Source: Gemmataceae bacterium
Lineage (GTDB): Bacteria; Planctomycetota; Planctomycetia; Gemmatales; Gemmataceae
Length of the DNA stretch: 64,000 nt
Assembly: GCA_019636445.1 (NCBI GenBank)
Contig: JAHBXO010000001.1
Coordinates: forward strand, 186,001-250,000
Reading direction: 5' to 3'
In this document: piece by piece, positions 38,559-46,900 of the stretch
Numbering within the stretch: the stretch's first letter is position 1
How the letters are laid out: the number at the start of each line of letters is the position of its first letter
The notes under the pieces: generated by a model
Told to the model about the DNA's origin: nothing
Databases searched by the model: none
Seen by the model: the letters and a program-made list of their open reading frames with translations, nothing else
Made by a program: the position numbers and the translations under genes

Positions 38559-40538
38559 TCACTTGCCGAAGAGGCGGCCCGGATTCCGGGCGAGGTTCTG
38601 GTCCGGCGGCGTGTCCGCCTTCGTCGTCGGTGTCTCATCGTCGGCTTCCAGCGGATGCTTCTTCCCGCCGAAAATCCGCCCCGGGCTTCGGTTCAACGCC
38701 GGCTCCTCGACGGGCGCGGCCCGCACCGTGTCGGCGTCGGTCGGCAGGTCGTAACCGCTCTGCACCAGTTCGTTGCCCGCCGTCGCGCGAGTCACTTCGA
38801 TGTTGGCGCGTTCGAGGTTCGAATCGGACTTGGCCAGGCGCGCCAGCTGCGGGATCGGGATGCCGCGCGGCGTACTGTCGATCGCAACCGCGGAGGCGAG
38901 CACCTTGGCGGCTTCGGTCTTGCGGACGAGTTCCACCGCTTCGGAGTAGCCACCCCCGAGTTCGCCGATGGCCTGAAGCACGGCCCGAAGGTTCGTGGCC
39001 GCCTTCACGCTCACCTCGCGTGCGCCGTCCTTGCCTTCGGCCAGGTGCGTGACGGTCGCCTTCTCGTCGCCGGCCTTCGCGCTCACCACGAACTCGTGAC
39101 CGAGCGGAATCGAGAACGGCGGGACCAGTGTGCCGGAATGGCCGAACAACACGACTTCGGCGCGCTGCCGGCTCGACAGGTGGACCACGGGCGTCGAGTC
39201 GGGAGCCACTTCGTGCAGCCAGAAGGCCTTCTTGACGTTCGTGCCGTGGAGTTCGGGGTGGCGTTCGTTCAGGCTCCGCAGGGCGAGGAACGCGCCGTAG
39301 CGGAGGTTCAGGTCGGGGTGCTTCATCAGTTCGACGAGGCGGTCGGTGCTCACGCCGTCGTCGAGGCTGGCAAGTGCAGTGAGGCAGTGGGAGCGGAGGG
39401 CGGGGTGCTGCTCGGCGAGTTTGGCGAGATCGGCGGCACCGCTGGTGCTGCCGAGGTAGGCGAGGGCTTCGGCGGAGGCGAAGCGAACCCACGGCGAGGG
39501 GCTTTGCAGTCCCGTCTGCAGCGCCCGCGTGCTCTCGGCGCCGAGGGCTTCGAGCTTGATCGCCGCCGCCACGGCCGTCTCGGGATCGAGCAATTCCTGC
39601 TCCAGCTTCTTACGCAGCAGGCTGTCGGGGCCGGCCGGGATCAGCGGCACCTGTCGCGACACGATCAGGAACCGTTCGTGATTCAGCTTGTACGATGGCG
39701 GCACGTTCACGAGCACCACGTCACCGCGGACGGCGTTCGCCACCTTGTTCTTGGCGTCGCCGGCCAGCAGGAACGTCGCGTTCAGCCGCGCCGCCACTTC
39801 CATCGCCGTGCGCGGGTTCGCATCCTTCTCGTTGAGCAGGTAGAAGTACGGCCGGTCTTCGAGCACGCGGCCGCCGCCCCACACGCGCCCGGCGGTCGCG
39901 GCGCTGGCCGTGTCCACGACCGTCGCCTTCAGCTTCGCCGTGTTCTCCATGACGCCCGCAACAAGCGGCCCCTCGGCCCGCACCAGCGTCTTGCCCACCA
40001 GCAGCGTGTCGGTGCTGACCGCCGGGTTTGCACCCACGTCCATCCCCGCTTCGATCATCCGTTGCCGCACCGCGCCGGACAACTCCGACGTGGCCAGGTC
40101 GGCCTCGAACAGGATGCCGCCCTTCAGGCTCGTCGTCTTGCTGGCGCGCGGCAGCACCACGTCGATGTCGACGGTATCGCCCTTCTTCGCACCCGCCGGG
40201 ATCGTCGCCGTCACCAGTACCATCGAGCAGGTGTTGTTCGGGTCGTCGAGGAACTGCTTGGGGGTGAGCTTCTTCTTGCGCAGGTCGCGTTCGAGCATGG
40301 GGCGCCATTCGCCCGCGGCGGCGCTGCCGGTGCCGGAGAGACCATACACCAAGCCCACGGCCGAGACCTGAATCGGCTCCGTGTTGCTGACGGTCGTCTT
40401 CTGGCCGACGGTCGCGTGGATGTTCCGCTCCGCCACGTCGTCCGCCGCCTGCGGCCGTGCGGTCTGCTTCTGCGAACCGGTGCAGCCGGCACCGAGCGCG
40501 GCGAAGACGCCCAGCGAAAGTAGAGCAGCCCGTTTCAT
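38559..40538 (-). CDS. Lipoprotein with FlgI (P-ring)-like domain and HEAT repeats
   Basis: 659 residues. Signal MKRAALLSLGVFAALGAGC with lipobox Cys 19. Residues about 55-260 resemble the flagellar P-ring protein FlgI: VSAVGLVYGLSGTGSA, SMVLVTATIPAGAKKGDTVD and TSLKGGILFEADL follow the family's GLVxGLxGTGD..., VTAxLPxFAxxGxxID, SLxGGxLL pattern. Residues about 310-450 contain HEAT-like helical repeats (SPWVRFASAEALAYLG, HPDLNLRYGAFLALRSL), then a domain with PRGIPIPQLARLAKS. The C-terminus is disordered and contains NRSPGRIFGG and NPGRLFG. No flagellar gene is nearby, so it is probably a ring- or pore-like outer-membrane protein of another assembly. It is divergent from a kinase gene. Confidence 0.7.
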   Translation of the reverse strand: MKRAALLSLGVFAALGAGCTGSQKQTARPQAADDVAERNIHATVGQKTTVSNTEPIQVSAVGLVYGLSGTGSAAAGEWRPMLERDLRKKKLTPKQFLDDPNNTCSMVLVTATIPAGAKKGDTVDIDVVLPRASKTTSLKGGILFEADLATSELSGAVRQRMIEAGMDVGANPAVSTDTLLVGKTLVRAEGPLVAGVMENTAKLKATVVDTASAATAGRVWGGGRVLEDRPYFYLLNEKDANPRTAMEVAARLNATFLLAGDAKNKVANAVRGDVVLVNVPPSYKLNHERFLIVSRQVPLIPAGPDSLLRKKLEQELLDPETAVAAAIKLEALGAESTRALQTGLQSPSPWVRFASAEALAYLGSTSGAADLAKLAEQHPALRSHCLTALASLDDGVSTDRLVELMKHPDLNLRYGAFLALRSLNERHPELHGTNVKKAFWLHEVAPDSTPVVHLSSRQRAEVVLFGHSGTLVPPFSIPLGHEFVVSAKAGDEKATVTHLAEGKDGAREVSVKAATNLRAVLQAIGELGGGYSEAVELVRKTEAAKVLASAVAIDSTPRGIPIPQLARLAKSDSNLERANIEVTRATAGNELVQSGYDLPTDADTVRAAPVEEPALNRSPGRIFGGKKHPLEADDETPTTKADTPPDQNLARNPGRLFGK

Positions 40539-40789
40539 GGCGAAGTCCCCTGCGGCCCCCCGGCCGCCGTCGCGGGAGCGGCGCGCATGCGCTCCTCCCG
40601 GACGGCGCGGACCATACCGTCACGCGTCGGCCTGTCAAGGAGAAACGTCGCGGGATCGGCCGGGTCCAGCGCATCCCGTCCCGCCGGGCTTTCCCAGTTT
40701 GCGCCCGCTCCGCAGTGCGGGCACGTATTGAATTCCACCGCCGGCGCCGTCACAATGAGAATTCCCACCGCCGCCGATCGCGTGCGACC

Positions 40790-42523
40790 ATGCCGGATTC
40801 GAACCCCTCGACCGACGCGCCGTCCTCGACGCCCTACGCGGGCGCGTCGACGGCCGACACGCCGCTGGTCGTCGGCCGATACCGCATCGTGGACAAGCTC
40901 GGCGAAGGCGGCATGGGTGCCGTCTATCTCGCCGAAGACCAGCAGCTCGGCCGCCGCAAGGTCGCCCTCAAGATCCCATCCGGTCCGTTCACCAAGGAAG
41001 CCACGCTCCGCAAGCGCTTCCTCCGCGAAGCCCTCGCCTCGGCGCGCCTCGACCACCCGCACATCTGCCCCATCTACGACTCCGGCGAGGACGCCGGCCA
41101 GCTCTTCATCGTCATGAAGTACGTGAAGGGGCAATCGCTGGGGAAGCTCGTCGGTGCCGACAAGCTCTGGGAACCCGACAAGGCCGCCGCCTTCGTCCGC
41201 GCCGTCGCCCACGCCATCCAGCACGCCCACGACGAGCAGGTCATCCACCGCGACCTGAAGCCCGGCAACATCATGGTCACCGAGCGCTCCGACCCGATGG
41301 TCATGGACTTCGGCCTCGCCAAGATCCTCTCCGACGAATCCATGTCGCAGCTCACCCACGGCGCGCTCGGCACGCCGGAGTACATGTCGCTCGAACAGTG
41401 GGACAACGACGACCCGCGACCGAGCGCCGACGTCTACGCCCTCGGCGTGATCCTCTTCAAGATGCTCACGGGCCGCACCCCGTTCACCGGTTCTCCGCGG
41501 AAGATCATGACGCAGTTGGCGAAGGACCCGATGCCGGCGCTGCGCCAGTTCCGCCCGGACTGCGACGCGGAACTCGAAGCGATCGTGGCGCAGGGGATGG
41601 CGAAGGAGGAAAAGGACCGCTACCCGACGATGGCGGCGTTCGCCGCGGCGCTCGAGGACTACCCGCGCCGGCGCGCCGCGGCGGCGAAGCCGAAACCCGC
41701 CCCGCCGCCGAAGCCGTCGAACGCGCCGGACAACGAGATCGAATTCGAACTCGATCTGGATGTGACACCTCCGCCAGCCAAGAAGCCCGTCGCCACCCCG
41801 CCGAAGGAAGTCCGGTGGTCGACGGACGACGACGAATTCGATCTGCGGCTCGACACCGGACCGCCCCCGCCTCCACCGCCCGCGCCGGCAATGGAGGACT
41901 CCGATTTCAAACTCACGCTCGACGACTCCGGCATCTCACTCGATCTCACGGGTGATCAGAACGACATTTTCGAAACCGATTTCGAACTGCCGCCGATGGA
42001 CGAGTTCGAGCTCGAACCCGAGAAGGACGTCTTCGAAACGGATTTCGAGATTCCAGCACTCGAGGAAACGCCGGGCGCATCGGGAGGCGACTTCGAACTG
42101 AAACTCGACGACGTGCCGGACCTGGGCCCGGACGACCCCGACGACGATTTCGACGCCTACGACGCGTCCCACCGGGCGCACGAGGAGCGGATGAACGCCT
42201 GGCTGCAAACGCCGGCGACGCTGGAGTTCGTGCGCGACCACCTGCACGGCTGGACGGCGGCGCAATGGGACCGATTCGTGGACGCCCAGAAGAAGTCCCG
42301 CTACTGGCCACTCAAGACCTACGAAATGGAAAAGTACGTTCGCGAACTGCACCGGATGGAGATCGCCTCCCGAAACCTCCGGGCGCTGCGCGAGCGGACG
42401 TCCGAGAAGGTGCGGTTCCTGTGCCCGAACTGCTACAAGTCGGTGGTGGTGATGGCGAGCTACGCGGGCAAGCGGGTGAAGTGCCCGAAGTGCGAAGGGC
42501 GCTTCGACGTGCCGCGCACATGA
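40790..42523 (+). CDS. Ser/Thr protein kinase with acidic linker and C-terminal zinc ribbon
   Basis: 577 residues, start ATG 40790 (MPDSNPSTDAPSS). Kinase domain about 30-290: GEGGMGAVYLA, K61, HRDLKPGN (153-160) and DFG (173-175), all canonical. GTPEYMSLEQ replaces the usual MAPEQ. A Pro/Lys segment (PKPAPPPKPS) is followed by an acidic region with repeated FETDFELP and DFELKLDD units. A helical domain follows, and a zinc ribbon CPNC...CPKC occupies the last 35 residues. No membrane segment; cytosolic. The acidic repeats could be substrate-docking or self-phosphorylation sites. A rhodanese and another kinase follow on the same strand. Confidence 0.88.
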   Translation: MPDSNPSTDAPSSTPYAGASTADTPLVVGRYRIVDKLGEGGMGAVYLAEDQQLGRRKVALKIPSGPFTKEATLRKRFLREALASARLDHPHICPIYDSGEDAGQLFIVMKYVKGQSLGKLVGADKLWEPDKAAAFVRAVAHAIQHAHDEQVIHRDLKPGNIMVTERSDPMVMDFGLAKILSDESMSQLTHGALGTPEYMSLEQWDNDDPRPSADVYALGVILFKMLTGRTPFTGSPRKIMTQLAKDPMPALRQFRPDCDAELEAIVAQGMAKEEKDRYPTMAAFAAALEDYPRRRAAAAKPKPAPPPKPSNAPDNEIEFELDLDVTPPPAKKPVATPPKEVRWSTDDDEFDLRLDTGPPPPPPPAPAMEDSDFKLTLDDSGISLDLTGDQNDIFETDFELPPMDEFELEPEKDVFETDFEIPALEETPGASGGDFELKLDDVPDLGPDDPDDDFDAYDASHRAHEERMNAWLQTPATLEFVRDHLHGWTAAQWDRFVDAQKKSRYWPLKTYEMEKYVRELHRMEIASRNLRALRERTSEKVRFLCPNCYKSVVVMASYAGKRVKCPKCEGRFDVPRT

Positions 42524-42548
42524 CCCCATCCGAATCGAGGAGTCGACG

Positions 42549-42929
42549 ATGCGAATGCTTGCGAGCCTGATGGCGTTCGGTGTGTGCCTGTCGCTCGGTG
42601 CGGCCGAGCACACGAAGGACGCGCCGGCGGAGGTCAAGAAGGCGGTCGCCGCCAAGAAGGCCGTCCTCGTGGACGTGCGCGAGGCGGACGAGTGGGCCGA
42701 CGGGCATCTGGCGGCGGCGATCGCGCTGCCGTTGTCGAAACTGAAATCCGCGACGGCGGCCGACCTGCCGAAGGGTATTTCCAAGGACCAGCCGGTGTAC
42801 CTGCACTGCGCGTCCGGCCGGCGCTGCCTGAAGGCGGCCGACAAGCTGAAGGAACTCGGCTACGATGTCCGACCGCTCAAGGACGGCTACGAGGATCTAC
42901 TCAAGGCCGGCTTCGAGAAGGCGAAATAA
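42549..42929 (+). CDS. Secreted rhodanese-domain protein
   Basis: 126 residues. Signal peptide MRMLASLMAFGVCLSLGAA, then one rhodanese domain: VLVDVREADEWADGHLAAAI, LPLSKLKSATAADLP and active-site loop HCASGRRC (Cys within the loop). Single-domain rhodaneses move sulfane sulfur or serve as redox/thiol handlers. Export implies periplasmic action. It lies between two kinase genes, 25 bp after the first, and may share its transcript. The start ATG 42549 is the first of two Met codons. Confidence 0.85.
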   Translation: MRMLASLMAFGVCLSLGAAEHTKDAPAEVKKAVAAKKAVLVDVREADEWADGHLAAAIALPLSKLKSATAADLPKGISKDQPVYLHCASGRRCLKAADKLKELGYDVRPLKDGYEDLLKAGFEKAK

Positions 42930-43002
42930 CGAAACTCTCCGCCATCGGTCCCAGTTCGCGTCGCGTATCCTATCGGTAGCCCGCGCCGCGAGTGTCCGCC
43001 GC

Positions 43003-44883
43003 ATGGAACGGTCCCCGCCCCCGCAATCGACGGCCACGCCGCTGCCCGCGGACGCCCCAACGCGCACCCACGCGCAGGCCGTCGGCGGCTCGTCGACCGA
43101 GGTGACCAAGCTCGGCCCGGAGCAGGTGCCGCCCCACCTGAGCGCGATCCAATTCTGGCAACTCGGTCGGCAGGTCGGCGACTTCCTCCTGCACTCCAAA
43201 CTCGGCGAAGGCGGCCTCGGCACGGTCTACCTCGCGCGGCAGGTCTCGCTCGACCGGTTCGTCGCGCTCAAGATCACGGACGCCACCACCGCCGGTACGG
43301 GTGAAGGCCTCGCCCTCGCCGGCCTCGAACACGAACACATCGTCAAGGTCTACTCCGGTTTCGTCGAACCGGTCACCAACAAGCATTGCCTCTGCCTGCA
43401 ATACGTGCCCGGGACGAGCCTCGCGGCGCTGATCGCGCGCCTGCACGCCGGCACTCCGCCGCGCACCGGTCAGGATCTGCTCGACGCCCTCGACGAGCTT
43501 GCCAAGGCCGAGATCGCCTTCGACCCGAAGGCGCTCGCGGACCGGGAGAAGCTGGCGACGGACGACTTCCCGGCCGCGGTCTGCCGGCTGGGCGAGCAAC
43601 TCGCGGACGCCCTCGCGTTCGCCCACGGCCGCGGATTCCTCCATTGCGACATCAAGCCGGGGAACATCCTGCTGACGCCCTACGGCCGACCGATGCTCGT
43701 CGACTTCAACATTGCGGTGAACTCCGGCCACGGCGCCGCGTGCGCCGTCGGCGGCACGCCGAAGTACATGGCCCCGGAGCAGCACGACGCCTATTGCGGT
43801 CGCCCGCACGATCCGATCAATCACACGATCGACCTCTTTTCCCTCGGCGTCGTCCTGTTTGAATTGATGACGGGCGAACGACCGACGGCGCAGAATGGGC
43901 ACCTGTTCGAGTGCATGCCGCGCGAGCTGGCGACCGTGATCCGCCGATGCCTCCAGCCGAAGCCGACGGACCGCTACGCGGACGGCGCAGAATTGGCGAC
44001 GGCGCTCGCCGGTGCCCGGCAACTGATCGCGGCGCGGGGCCAGTTGCCCCGCCCCGGCTGGCTCGGCCGCCACGCCCTGCGTCGCCCGCTCTCCGTGCTG
44101 CTGGCGCTCGCGGTCATACCGCACATCGTCGCGACCGGGCTGAACATCGCCTACAACGGCGTGCAGATCGATCTCACCGACTCGCAGTTCCGCACGTTCA
44201 CCCGGATTACCGCCTCCTACAACGCCCTCATCTGGATCCTCTGCGTCGCGTGGGGGGTGCATCTGCTGCGCCAGTTCCACCACGACCGCGCGAAGCTCCT
44301 CGCCGGTGCGGCGACCTCCGACGAAGCCGAACGGGTCCGCCGCGACACACTCCTGTTCGGTTACCGCGGAAACTTCTTCGCGTTCGTCGGCTGGCTGCCG
44401 GGCGCGATCCTCTTCCCCTCGTTGCTGCACGCGCTCGACGGGCCGCTGCCCCCGCACGACTTCGTTCACTTTCTCGTCTCGTTCTCGATCTCCGGACTCG
44501 TCGGCATGGTCTACAGCCACTACGGCATCCAATTCGTCATCCTCCGCGCCGTCTATCCGTACACCGGCAACCCGGACACCTTCGAAGCCGCGGGCCCGCG
44601 CACGGAACTCGGGCGCGCTCTCCGGTGGCTCGAACCGTTTCTCGTACTCGCCACGCTCATCCCGCTCACGGGTGCCATCCTGTTGATCGCGTTTGCCGAC
44701 GGGAACATGAGTCGCGAGTTCCGCTGGCTGGTCGCCGGGCTGATCGTCCTCGGTATGGCGGGTGTCACCGGCCTGGTACGGGCGCGGGATCGCCTCGCGA
44801 TCCTGGCGGCCCCCTGGCTGCACGTCGCCGACGATCGCCGTCATCCGGGTGCGAGTTCCTCGTCCATCGCTCTCGTGCGTTGA
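43003..44883 (+). CDS. Membrane Ser/Thr protein kinase with HCD/DFN active-site variants
   Basis: 626 residues, start ATG 43003 (MERSPPPQST). Kinase domain about 58-390: GEGGLGTVYLA, K90 (VALK), HCDIKPGN (214-221) and DFN (234-236) in place of DFG, GGTPKYMAPEQHDA. An insertion of about 60 residues (TPPRTGQDLLDALDELAK and so on) lies before the catalytic loop. The C-terminal 220 residues hold about six membrane helices (LSVLLALAVIPHIVATGLN, FLVLATLIPLTGAILLIAF), unlike the other kinases here. The loss of Gly in DFG may reduce metal-loop flexibility, but Asp is kept. Substrate unknown. Confidence 0.85.
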   Translation: MERSPPPQSTATPLPADAPTRTHAQAVGGSSTEVTKLGPEQVPPHLSAIQFWQLGRQVGDFLLHSKLGEGGLGTVYLARQVSLDRFVALKITDATTAGTGEGLALAGLEHEHIVKVYSGFVEPVTNKHCLCLQYVPGTSLAALIARLHAGTPPRTGQDLLDALDELAKAEIAFDPKALADREKLATDDFPAAVCRLGEQLADALAFAHGRGFLHCDIKPGNILLTPYGRPMLVDFNIAVNSGHGAACAVGGTPKYMAPEQHDAYCGRPHDPINHTIDLFSLGVVLFELMTGERPTAQNGHLFECMPRELATVIRRCLQPKPTDRYADGAELATALAGARQLIAARGQLPRPGWLGRHALRRPLSVLLALAVIPHIVATGLNIAYNGVQIDLTDSQFRTFTRITASYNALIWILCVAWGVHLLRQFHHDRAKLLAGAATSDEAERVRRDTLLFGYRGNFFAFVGWLPGAILFPSLLHALDGPLPPHDFVHFLVSFSISGLVGMVYSHYGIQFVILRAVYPYTGNPDTFEAAGPRTELGRALRWLEPFLVLATLIPLTGAILLIAFADGNMSREFRWLVAGLIVLGMAGVTGLVRARDRLAILAAPWLHVADDRRHPGASSSSIALVR

Positions 44884-44893
44884 TAATGGTGGT

Positions 44894-44924
44894 GGGCGGG
44901 TCCACGCTTTGCGCCGACCCGCCC
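44894..44924. repeat. GGGCGGGTC/GACCCGCCC hairpin between genes
   Basis: A 9-bp stem (44894-44902 with 44916-44924) directly after the kinase stop, ending CCCTACAAA. It looks like a dispersed palindrome of the GTAGGGCGGGT type that I recall from many bacterial genomes. It may help terminate the kinase transcript. Confidence 0.5.
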
Positions 44925-44959
44925 TACAAAACAGGAATCGAATCCGAGGAAACGAACCC

Positions 44960-45553
44960 ATGCTCCGCGCGCTCGTTCTTCTGCCCCTGTTCGCCGTCGC
45001 CGCGCCGGCGGGCGAGTTCAACAAGGTCCTCAAGATCGGCGACGCCGCGCCGGCCTGGACCGACCTGCCGGGCACCGACGGGAAAAAACATTCCCTCGCC
45101 GGCCTCAAGGACAAGGCCGCCGTCGTCGTCGTGTTCACCTGCAACAGTTGCCCGTTCGCCGTCGAGTACGAGGATCGCATCGTGGCGCTGGCGAAGTCGG
45201 CCGGGGAGAAGGTCGCGGTCGTGGCGATCAACGTGAACACGATCAAGGAGGACGCGCTGCCGGAAATGACGAAGCGGGCTCAGAAGAAGAAGTTCCCGTT
45301 CGCGTATCTGTTCGACGAGTCGCAGGCGATCGCGAAGAAGTTCGGGGCGAACTACACGCCGGAGTTCTTCGTGTTGGATCGGGACCGCAAGGTCGCCTAC
45401 ATGGGGGCGCTGGACGACACGAGCAAGGCGGCGGACGTGAAGGTGCGCTACGTGGAGGACGCGCTCGCGGCGGTGCTGGCGGGGAAGCCGGCGGCGAAAG
45501 GGGAGACGCTGGCGCGGGGGTGCAAGATCCGCTTCAACCGCGCGAAGGAGTGA
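44960..45553 (+). CDS. Exported thioredoxin-fold redoxin (AhpC/TSA-like)
   Basis: 197 residues, start ATG 44960. Signal peptide LRALVLLPLFAVAAPAG. Thioredoxin fold of the redoxin kind: GDAAPAWTDLPGTDGKKHSL, VVVFTCNSCPFAVEYEDRI with CNSC active site, AINVNTIKEDALPEM and TPEFFVLDRDRKVAYMG. It can be a thiol-disulfide exchanger or a periplasmic peroxidase; the CxxC favours redox exchange. It follows the membrane kinase by 76 bp. Two repeat blocks flank it. Confidence 0.85.
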   Translation: MLRALVLLPLFAVAAPAGEFNKVLKIGDAAPAWTDLPGTDGKKHSLAGLKDKAAVVVVFTCNSCPFAVEYEDRIVALAKSAGEKVAVVAINVNTIKEDALPEMTKRAQKKKFPFAYLFDESQAIAKKFGANYTPEFFVLDRDRKVAYMGALDDTSKAADVKVRYVEDALAAVLAGKPAAKGETLARGCKIRFNRAKE

Positions 45554-45595
45554 AAAGGACTTCGCGGTTCTCTCGCCGTTGACCTGCAAGGATTT

Positions 45596-45835
45596 CGGAG
45601 TTCGATCTTGGCCCCGGCAGGGGCCGCGGGCTGTAGCCACGGGTGGAGCGCAGCGAAACCCGTGGTCGTCGAACGATTCCCTTCGACCTTCGACCCCGGC
45701 AGGGGTCGCGGGACCGACGTCCGCGCCTTCGCCCCATCCGGGGCGAGTCTCTTCGTCATCGCTTCCACGGGTTTCGCTGCGCTCCACCCGTGGCTACAGC
45801 TCGTTGCCCCATTCGGGGCAAAAAACCGAAAGCAT
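45596..45835. repeat. Nested palindromic repeat block with 32-bp inverted arms
   Basis: Gene-free 45554-45881 holds an organised array. Exact 32-bp inverted arms are at 45634-45665 and 45765-45796 (core GGGTGGAGCGCAGCGAAACCC). Between and around them are hairpins GGCCCC(GGCA)GGGGCC (45610-45625), CGACCCCGGCAGGGGTCG (45691-45708), CGCCCC(ATCC)GGGGCG (45730-45745) and TGCCCC(ATTC)GGGGCA (45805-45820). The alternation of a short GC hairpin and the longer palindrome, in mirrored order, is characteristic of a dispersed repeat family. The block at 17924-18060 carries related units. Confidence 0.75.
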
Positions 45836-45881
45836 TCGACCTGACGGTCGCCGGAACAAGGCATCATCGTTGGTATGCAAA

Positions 45882-46796
45882 TCATGTAACGGCTAGACCG
45901 CTTTTGACAGGCAGTTCCAGCGTCCATTCTTCGGCGTCGTCGAAGCGGTTGGCGGCGGGGTCGTAGCGGCGGCGGCGGACGCGCAGGGTGTGTCCGTCGA
46001 GTTCGCACTGGTTGTACATCCAGCGGTTCGTTTGTGTGCAGCTGCCGGCGCAGATGACGGGGAAGGGGATGGCGTCGCCGGCGGGGAGGACGAACCCGCG
46101 GTGCAGGTGGCCGTGGAGCCACAGCGCGATGCCGCATCGTTTGGCGGCGTCGAGGCTCTCGGCGTGGTCGCGCAGGCGGTGGGTGGGGTGTTCGAGGTTC
46201 CCCTTCGCCGTGCGCAGCGGGTAGTGGGTGACGAGGATACGTGGCCCTGCATCGAGGCGTTCGCAGAGTTTCTCCAGCCGTTCGAGCTGCGCGTGGCCGA
46301 TGGTGCCGCTGGCGTCCCACACGGCCCAGTTGGGGGTGGCGCTGTTGACGGCGACGAGCCACGCCGGGCCGACCTTGCGCGCGAAGGGGTAGGTGTGGTG
46401 GTCGACGCGCAGTCCGTCGAGCCAGGGGGCGAAGTGCTTCTCGAAGAGGCCGGCGCGGAACGCCGGGCGCGTGTAGTAGTCGTGGTTGCCGGGCACGGCG
46501 ACGACGGGCGGCAGGGCGGCGTCGCCGACACCGAGCTTCGCCGCCGCCAGTTGGAACTCGCTCTCGAACGCGAGCTTGGTGGCGTCCCCGGAGAAGACGA
46601 GCTGGTCGAACGGCTGCGCGCGGAACTCGCCGAGCAGGGCATCCACCACGACCGGGGCGTGCTTGAAACGCGAGCCGCGCCCGAGCAGCTTCACGTTCAC
46701 CCACCCCGTCGCCTTCTTGGTGAACAGGTCGCGGACCTTCCAGCCGAGATGCTTGCTCGTGAGGTGGACGTCGCTGAAGTGGGCAAATCGAATCAT
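45882..46796 (-). CDS. Calcineurin-like metallophosphoesterase
   Basis: 304 residues. The five metallophosphoesterase motifs are present: FAHFSDVHL (DxH), VFSGDAT (GDx), VVAVPGNHDYY (GNHD), VTHYPL and LHGHLHRG (GHxH). Cytosolic, no signal peptide. Substrate could be cyclic nucleotides, phospholipid or nucleic acid; the fold does not decide. The start at 46796 (MIRFAHFSDVHL) puts the first motif at residues 8-11, as usual. Between it and the divergent oxidoreductase gene are 104 bp for two promoters. Confidence 0.9.
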   Translation of the reverse strand: MIRFAHFSDVHLTSKHLGWKVRDLFTKKATGWVNVKLLGRGSRFKHAPVVVDALLGEFRAQPFDQLVFSGDATKLAFESEFQLAAAKLGVGDAALPPVVAVPGNHDYYTRPAFRAGLFEKHFAPWLDGLRVDHHTYPFARKVGPAWLVAVNSATPNWAVWDASGTIGHAQLERLEKLCERLDAGPRILVTHYPLRTAKGNLEHPTHRLRDHAESLDAAKRCGIALWLHGHLHRGFVLPAGDAIPFPVICAGSCTQTNRWMYNQCELDGHTLRVRRRRYDPAANRFDDAEEWTLELPVKSGLAVT

Positions 46797-46900
46797 GCGG
46801 GGGAATTATACGCGCCGACCGGGCGGCGCGGCGCTCGCATTCCGCCATCCGATCGGCTACGATGACGGCCGAACCCGATTTCCTTCCCAGGGCCTCTCCC

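Noticed and set aside
41659..41949. Gly/Ser-rich 96-residue minus-strand frame inside the kinase gene at 40.8 kb
   Set aside because: Antisense of the acidic, Pro-rich linker; composition follows from the opposite strand.
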